Made by a program: the position numbers and the translations under genes. The notes beneath the pieces are model-generated. The model ran no database searches. It saw nothing but the letters and a program-made list of their open reading frames with translations, and was not told the DNA's origin. A stretch of 64,000 bases of DNA from Anaeramoeba flamelloides (lineage: Eukaryota > Metamonada > Anaeramoebidae). The stretch spans positions 1,237,001 to 1,301,000 of the forward strand of contig JANTQA010000008.1 of assembly GCA_027625915.1 (NCBI GenBank). Reading direction: 5' to 3'. Shown piece after piece: positions 59,501 to 64,000 of this stretch. How positions within the stretch are numbered: the first letter of the stretch is position 1; each line of letters opens with the position of its first letter.

Positions 59501-60884
59501 CATCGAATATCAGAATCAATTAATCGGCAAATTATTAAAGCAAAATTACTTTCTCGAAAGCGGATTAAATGACATCATTGAAGACATTGTTTTAAACGAA
59601 AATGGCACAAACCTAATCGACGATTTTATTGAGTCACAAAACTTGACAATGAAATTAACGGGGTATGTCCGGACAGGATCAGTCAACTGGGTTGAAATCT
59701 TCCAAAGAAACCTCACAATGAACGGAATGAACGACCTTCCATTAGTCCTGACCAAAACAGAGTTCGTTGGCGCGAATGGGGACACGTTATCCTTTGACCT
59801 TGATTTCCAATTCGATAACCCAAGTGACGCGCATGCAGACTTGACCGAACTCAGAATTGAGGTCTATTACCAGGAACAACATGTCAGTACACTTTTAAAA
59901 ACAGGCCAAAAATTGAATCAGGGCTATAACAGCTTTAATTTCCAACCTGATATCGATTCCCAGGGGACAGACATGGTCGATGTTTTCATCAATAACAAAA
60001 CATTGGATTTGGACGCTCGCGTGTACATACAGTTCCAAGGCGGAGACTCAATGAATTTGGTCAATAAGACAATTTCAATTGACGCCTTCAATGGGCTTCA
60101 ATTCGAAGTCACACATTTGTCAATCACAGATTCCACCACTGATAGCCTGTTGGCGGTCCTCGACTTGGATCTCTCCAACCCTAGCGATATAGAAGTCAAC
60201 GTCAACATGTTTAAATTCGACATCTTCTATGATGGCCAGGTTATAGGCTTTGGTGAACAATCCGATTTCAGATTATTGGAAGGCACTAACAGCCTCAAGG
60301 TTAACGCAACAATAAAGGGAAACGATACCGCAATTTCCCTCTTCCTTGGTAGATACATTAGTGGCAAAACCTCAGAATTACTCTTGGACACTAATGTGAC
60401 CTTGGAATTCGAGAGCACAGCTACCACCTGGGATTTTAATACAGAGATTACAACCGACTTTGATGGAATAGAAGACTCATTTATCGATATCCAATTTAAT
60501 ACAATAGATATAGATGGCGGTAATATCGTTGCCGATTGTACAGTTACAGTCTCTAACCCAATGGATTTCCAGATCGAATTTAGTTATTTCTTGGGACCTG
60601 CTCATTTTAATGACACGCGGACAGAACCTAGTGACGACAAAATCTATTTGTATGATATTGAAATCGATCATACAGCTGAGCCAGTCGCTATAGATCCTGA
60701 CAATTCAATTGAAGAAAACGTTGTCACTCCTTTTACTGATCTAGTGAATGCTGCAAAATTAACTGCACTAATGTTGACAGGTTCTTTATATATTGATGTT
60801 TGGGATGGATACCTAATCTTATTAATTGGCCCATTTGAAATGGAAACATATGTCAATTTAATTGGATTACCTGTACATCTCTAA
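56598..60884 (+). CDS. Single-pass membrane protein with about ten tandem LEA2-like repeats
   Basis: One uninterrupted exon of 1428 residues. Residues 1-150 are a low-complexity Ser/Glu/Lys cytosolic region with short tandem repeats (KESEKESEKES, Ser runs) and then basic residues. One hydrophobic segment lies at about 161-183 (AIAIIVFCCCLVAGLIY) with no cleavable signal, so type II topology is likely. The rest is a tandem array of roughly 120-125-residue units starting near 219, 338, 466, 588, 711, 827, 952, 1072, 1192 and 1318. Each unit carries a variant of xxNPSDhxAxhxELxhxhxYxxxhhG followed by xGxN and often NGTNLIDDF, resembling LEA14/WHy (LEA2) folds. Many N-x-S/T sites fit a lumenal or extracellular location. 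Yeast Tag1-type vacuolar proteins have a comparable TM plus repeat plan, but I do not claim orthology. Function unknown; lipid transfer or membrane bridging is speculation. G+C is high in the 5' third and falls towards the 3' end. Confidence 0.85.
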   Translation: MSNVVDYSSSGNELELNVLNTLENENKSVNSDSSSSSSSSASNKKSTSPNSGSEKGSEKESEKESEKESPKEDLVDLQKTSSSSSSSSSSSSMNSITSSGSDKESGDVESASGDDEKEPFKKPSSGGTLRPTTASLRKRTNANKNRQRPKSLVEKLKTKKAIAIIVFCCCLVAGLIYMSVDLYVRNALDNADIEMTEVQITSMNSQQMQVNSEFEVDIDSPVLVGFSMSDAKIGYEDSNVGKVTFSKKSFTTITDKYNSDLTVEISELDSYIDMMQDFIELTQITIPFDVTIKFQGKMSLWKDRELSKSLRIAACGRIWFDLSDFELLEFQSDHIKFECKATTEINTIVDAILPGLLLDLYYKGEFLGSNLQEDVHVQKGENEITIQATLLAGNTTLIEDFIHSKYLSFPAEVYVYIEGVEQSRLPVVYDNTISIDGFESFPFKLIGLDIVEVNENNIEMIMKLQFNNTSPISATFHEMSIEVVYMDVLIDTVIENDNSFVPGSNQFSFSVSLDESKSDLLQDYVMMEEITIYLKANLSLNEGDVPIPILDQDLDILGLSGIEFNFTQNPSVTLEHDRLLATINIDLEYTSDLEAEFGRWDVDIIYDGTILGVASQTDVTFKRGPVHFELDLDLDITQVDIVKKFLDNSEILLLLNGTIFPHADSLKEDGISIFTRNFTMTAIGGFDFTINEMKLDKFMSNEMIITASIFFDNPSDVSAVLTELDLELSYLDTVISTPTFNNVEIVAGNNPLDFQFTIDTTTTNIFEDFIMEPSLTFELLGQFRPQDYLMNMTIQMDCFDGLEFEIESIRITKLEDPDMSFEIDAGIDNPTTLDTEFDKIWIELDYEGQYVGDAIKTDVVLMKKQVNAFTFFTDCTENGTNLIDDFFEKDNVTFQMKAFARVDMSDDSQDDLLIFERDLSIVAFNGMPFDLVQFSPKSITDNQIDVTIDSDLENPTKITSEFDELRIDIEYQNQLIGKLLKQNYFLESGLNDIIEDIVLNENGTNLIDDFIESQNLTMKLTGYVRTGSVNWVEIFQRNLTMNGMNDLPLVLTKTEFVGANGDTLSFDLDFQFDNPSDAHADLTELRIEVYYQEQHVSTLLKTGQKLNQGYNSFNFQPDIDSQGTDMVDVFINNKTLDLDARVYIQFQGGDSMNLVNKTISIDAFNGLQFEVTHLSITDSTTDSLLAVLDLDLSNPSDIEVNVNMFKFDIFYDGQVIGFGEQSDFRLLEGTNSLKVNATIKGNDTAISLFLGRYISGKTSELLLDTNVTLEFESTATTWDFNTEITTDFDGIEDSFIDIQFNTIDIDGGNIVADCTVTVSNPMDFQIEFSYFLGPAHFNDTRTEPSDDKIYLYDIEIDHTAEPVAIDPDNSIEENVVTPFTDLVNAAKLTALMLTGSLYIDVWDGYLILLIGPFEMETYVNLIGLPVHL

Positions 60885-61142
60885 TAACCTTGGAATTTTT
60901 TCATTTAACAATCCCTCTTTTTTTTTTTTTTTTTTTCATTTTAAATTCATTCTGGATTTAACTTTGTTTTCATTTTTAATATAATACCCTTTATTTATTA
61001 TTACTTTATTTGAAATAATTTTTTTTTCTTTTTTTAAAAAAAAAACAAAATAAATAATTGTTTTAAAAAAACTAGAATATTTTTCAAGTTCAAAGTTTTA
61101 AGAAATTTGAATAAAAAACTATTTTAATTAACTTTTTCAAAT
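60885..61142. other. 3' flank of the LEA2-repeat gene
   Basis: T-rich DNA directly after the stop codon; no gene seen. Confidence 0.35.
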
Positions 61143-61720
61143 ATTAGTTAAATTCCAAATTTTTGGGTACAGGTTAAAACAGTTGAACAAAATGACATGG
61201 CTACACTTTGCATTCTATTTGGAAATAATTTTGATTTTTTACCAAAATATCAAACTTTTTTTTCATTTTTTGTTTTTTTCTTTTTTTTTTTTAATTCCCT
61301 TTTTTCCAGTTAATAATCTCTTTTGTTAGATCTGATCAAAAATTTTTATGAATGATTCGTGCCGGGTTTACGGTATCTTCTTCAAAATACAAGAAAACTC
61401 AAATAAAATTAGTTCATGATATCTAACCATTTGATCAATCAATAATCGTTATTGAAAATTCAACAAATTTTCCAATTCATTTTTTGTTCTACTCTTTTCT
61501 TTATTTTGGACACACATACCAGATTTTTTTTTTATTTTTTATATTTTTTTCTTTTATTTGAATAAAAATGATTACTTATAAAAAAAATTAATACTTGTTT
61601 ACTTAAATGTTGTTTAATATTATGTTTGGAAAAATATTACAAATGGTTTTTTTTTTTTTTTTTTTTTTTGGTATTTTTTGATTTTGGGTATGTCCAGATT
61701 TTTGAAATGGGGTTTAGTAT
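61143..61720 (+). mobile_element. Family I TIR element, copy I3
   Basis: Collinear with I2: TAAATTCCAAATTTTTGGG at the left, ATATCTAACCATTTGATC in the centre, and GGGTATGTCCAGATTTTTGA at the right. A T run near 61646-61669 has expanded. Confidence 0.7.
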
Positions 61721-62009
61721 AAGTTACCCGCCAAACATTATTAAAAACACGAACATATAATCGAAAACAGATTATACATAAAGATTGATTCAGTTGGCTT
61801 CAATTAGTTCAATAGATTTTCATTTTATGTAGATTTTTACTTAAATCCTCTAAATAATATGTTCTTTTAGGCTATTTAAATAATTATAATATATAACGAA
61901 AAAAAAATGTGAAAAGTTATAAGAAATTTGACAATTTTGTACTTTAGTTAATTCTTATTGTTAAATATTGAATCAAAAAGATTTTAGTGTTTCAATATAA
62001 ACTTTGCTT

Positions 62010-62715
62010 AAGTTAAAGGGGTATCCAAAAAAAAAACCTTTTTTTCAAATATTAATTATTTTTTATAGAATTGAACTTTGAAGAACCAATAAGAAATAGA
62101 CAGAATAATGCACACTAAAGAGTTGTTGATACCCGTCTAAAAGAAAACTAAGTAAATCATAAGATTTTCTTAAAAATAAAAAAACTCAAATTCTTAGGGT
62201 CAATCATTCAGAAAAACAAGAATATCCGTTTTGATCTTCTACTGGCATTTAAATAATAAATAGGAAACAATTTTCACTTCATTTTCCTTACTTTTCTTTT
62301 AGAAATCAAGTCCCCAAACGAAGTGTGTTGGGATTGTTTGCCCCTATTTGAAAAAGGAAATTGAAAATTAAGTGAAAAATTTTCACATTTATGATTCAAA
62401 TATCAGGATCAAAGATTGAATAAAAATCCAATAGAAATCAATTTGATTTCTCAACAATCATTTCCATAGTTTCAATAACCTTAGAATAACACCTTTTTAC
62501 CAAGCGGCTATTGATTTTGCAATAAAAAAAATTTCAACTGAATGACAATGTAAAAAAACAAAAAATGACAAAAATATGAAAATATGCAGAAAGAATGATT
62601 TCAATTTTGACAATTTCCCAAATAATTTTTAACTTCTAATATCCATACAAACCCTTTTAACACATGTATTACACTCATTGCAACTGAACCCCTTTGGCTT
62701 AAAAATAGTTTACAA
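62010..62715 (+). repeat. Family G dispersed repeat, copy 4
   Basis: Collinear with the other G copies (GAACTTTGAAGAACCAATAAG, middle TTTTGATCTTCTACTGGC, right TCTAATATCCATACAAACCC). It has an extra segment of about 120 bp near 62265-62395 that is absent from copy 2. The ends carry AAAGGGGTA and its inverted form. Confidence 0.6.
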
Positions 62716-64000
62716 AAACCACCAGATTATCAAGGGGTATAATGATTTTTAAAGAATTATACACATAAACACCCGAAAAATAGTCGATAAACCCAAACAA
62801 CTAACAAGGGAAATTCGAAAAAGTTTAAATTATAAAAAAGTTTTTGCTTTTTTTTTTTAAATGTTTACCATTTTTTTCCATAAACTGATTTAATAAACAA
62901 AATATTCATGTTAATTTACTTTTTAAGATAATATCTTGGAATAAATAATAAATTGTTTTATTGATTATATAGAAAAATTATTAGTAATTTGATCATAAAG
63001 ATATTTTTAATCATTTAAAAATTTTCATATATTTTAAAAACTTTCACTTTGAAGACAATTTTCCTTTTATTTTGATATGAAATTGAATTTGTTAAAATAA
63101 TATTTTATTCAAGATAATTTTAGGAATTGTTTATTTTAGTCTAAATTTCAAATTATATTTTATTTTTAAAAAGTTTTAAATTATAATAAGTATTCTTGTG
63201 AAGAATATCAAACAATTTTTTGAAAAATATTTTAAATTTAAAATATTTTCATATTTCTTTTCTTCCATTGATAACCAGAAAATAATTTTTTAAAACCTAT
63301 AAAAAATAAAATCAAAAAATATATAAAAGATCTGAATTTTATTGGAAAAATTAACCCCCCCCCCACCGATAGAAAAAAAAAAGATTAATTTATTTTTATG
63401 CACTTCTAATAGTTTAATTTGTTAAGATTTAAATCGAACTATTATTTCAAAAAAAAAATATACACGAAAAAAATCTTTAAAAGATACACACAAAAGATAA
63501 ATCAAAAAATTATTACAACATTTTTAAATATTAAATGAATTATTTAAAATGTTAAAACGTTACTTTTTTACAGTTAAATTACAAAAAACCATTCAATAAT
63601 TTTTAAGTCCAAATATTTGTTAAAAAAATTTGAATCTTTTTATTTATTTATTTTTTGTTATCATGATAAACCCATGAAGAACTAAAAAAAAAAAAAAACA
63701 TTAATTTCTTGATGAATATTTATTTCATCCTTTCATTCTTTTTTCAAAAAATATATTGGATAAATTAGTAGGATTTATTTCATTTTTTATTGAATCAAAA
63801 TAAAAACAATTCTAAAAACCAGTGTATGCTATTAATCAAATAAAAAAAAATGGAAAAAAAATCTGATTGGTTTGTTATTTTTAAATTATGATTATTAACC
63901 ACATTTAAACTTTCCGTTATTAATAATTTTACATTTTTAGTTTTTATTACAATGAGTAAATCAGAATTTATTAAAAAATTCACATTATCACTAGATCCAT
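62716..64000. other. Right-end intergenic, no gene seen
   Basis: A+T-rich, with one run of ten C at 63355-63364. The 62-codon minus-strand frame near the end has no motif. Confidence 0.4.

Noticed and set aside
1-64000. Retrovirus-, LTR- or Polinton-like elements
   Set aside because: No long direct terminal repeats, reverse transcriptase, integrase, capsid or polymerase motifs were seen.
1-64000. Bacterial-type operon, riboswitch or CRISPR
   Set aside because: The DNA is eukaryotic (introns, Pol III tRNA, spliceosome and 40S proteins), and no such structures were seen.

Overview
The window is extremely A+T-rich nuclear DNA from a protist. It has long homopolymer runs, spliceosomal GT..AG introns, one Pol III-type tRNA gene and few protein genes. 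I support six protein-coding genes and one tRNA in 64 kb. All six genes end in TAA. The RCC1-repeat plus double-BTB protein is a type I know to be greatly expanded in Anaeramoeba (Metamonada), so an anaeramoebid-like amoeba is my best guess. That is an inference from one family plus base composition, not a proof.

Layout, left to right. (1) 5667-6838 (+): a SARAF/TMEM66 homologue with a tiny second exon that restores the family's C-terminus. (2) 11991-12782 (+): spliceosome factor CWC15, flanked on both sides by copies of one foldback element. (3) 20544-26018 (+): a three-exon gene for an actin-binding-type tandem CH-domain protein with a very long coiled coil; its large second intron carries a complete MITE and a CAA microsatellite. 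(4) 32989-33059 (-): tRNA-Gln(UUG). (5) 40369-41565 (-): ribosomal protein eS1 (RPS3A), two exons. (6) 47568-49611 (-): RCC1-like/double-BTB protein, two exons. (7) 56598-60884 (+): an intronless 1428-residue single-pass membrane protein with about ten tandem LEA2-like repeats and a strong internal G+C gradient.

The rest is gene-poor. Much of it is built from short non-autonomous DNA elements. I define about a dozen families (A to O here) by comparing copies within the window: TA-flanked Tc1/mariner-like MITEs, long-arm foldback elements and terminal-inverted-repeat elements of 0.5-0.7 kb. Several are inserted into one another (A into G, B into A, F into E, J into I). No transposase gene, LTR element, virus-like element or CRISPR array was recognised.

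The genes do not form an operon or pathway. They are unrelated housekeeping, cytoskeletal and membrane genes separated by 4-15 kb of repeat-rich DNA. Intron boundaries were worked out by hand from reading frame, in-frame stops and conserved protein sequence. Repeat limits are by-eye and may be off by several bases.
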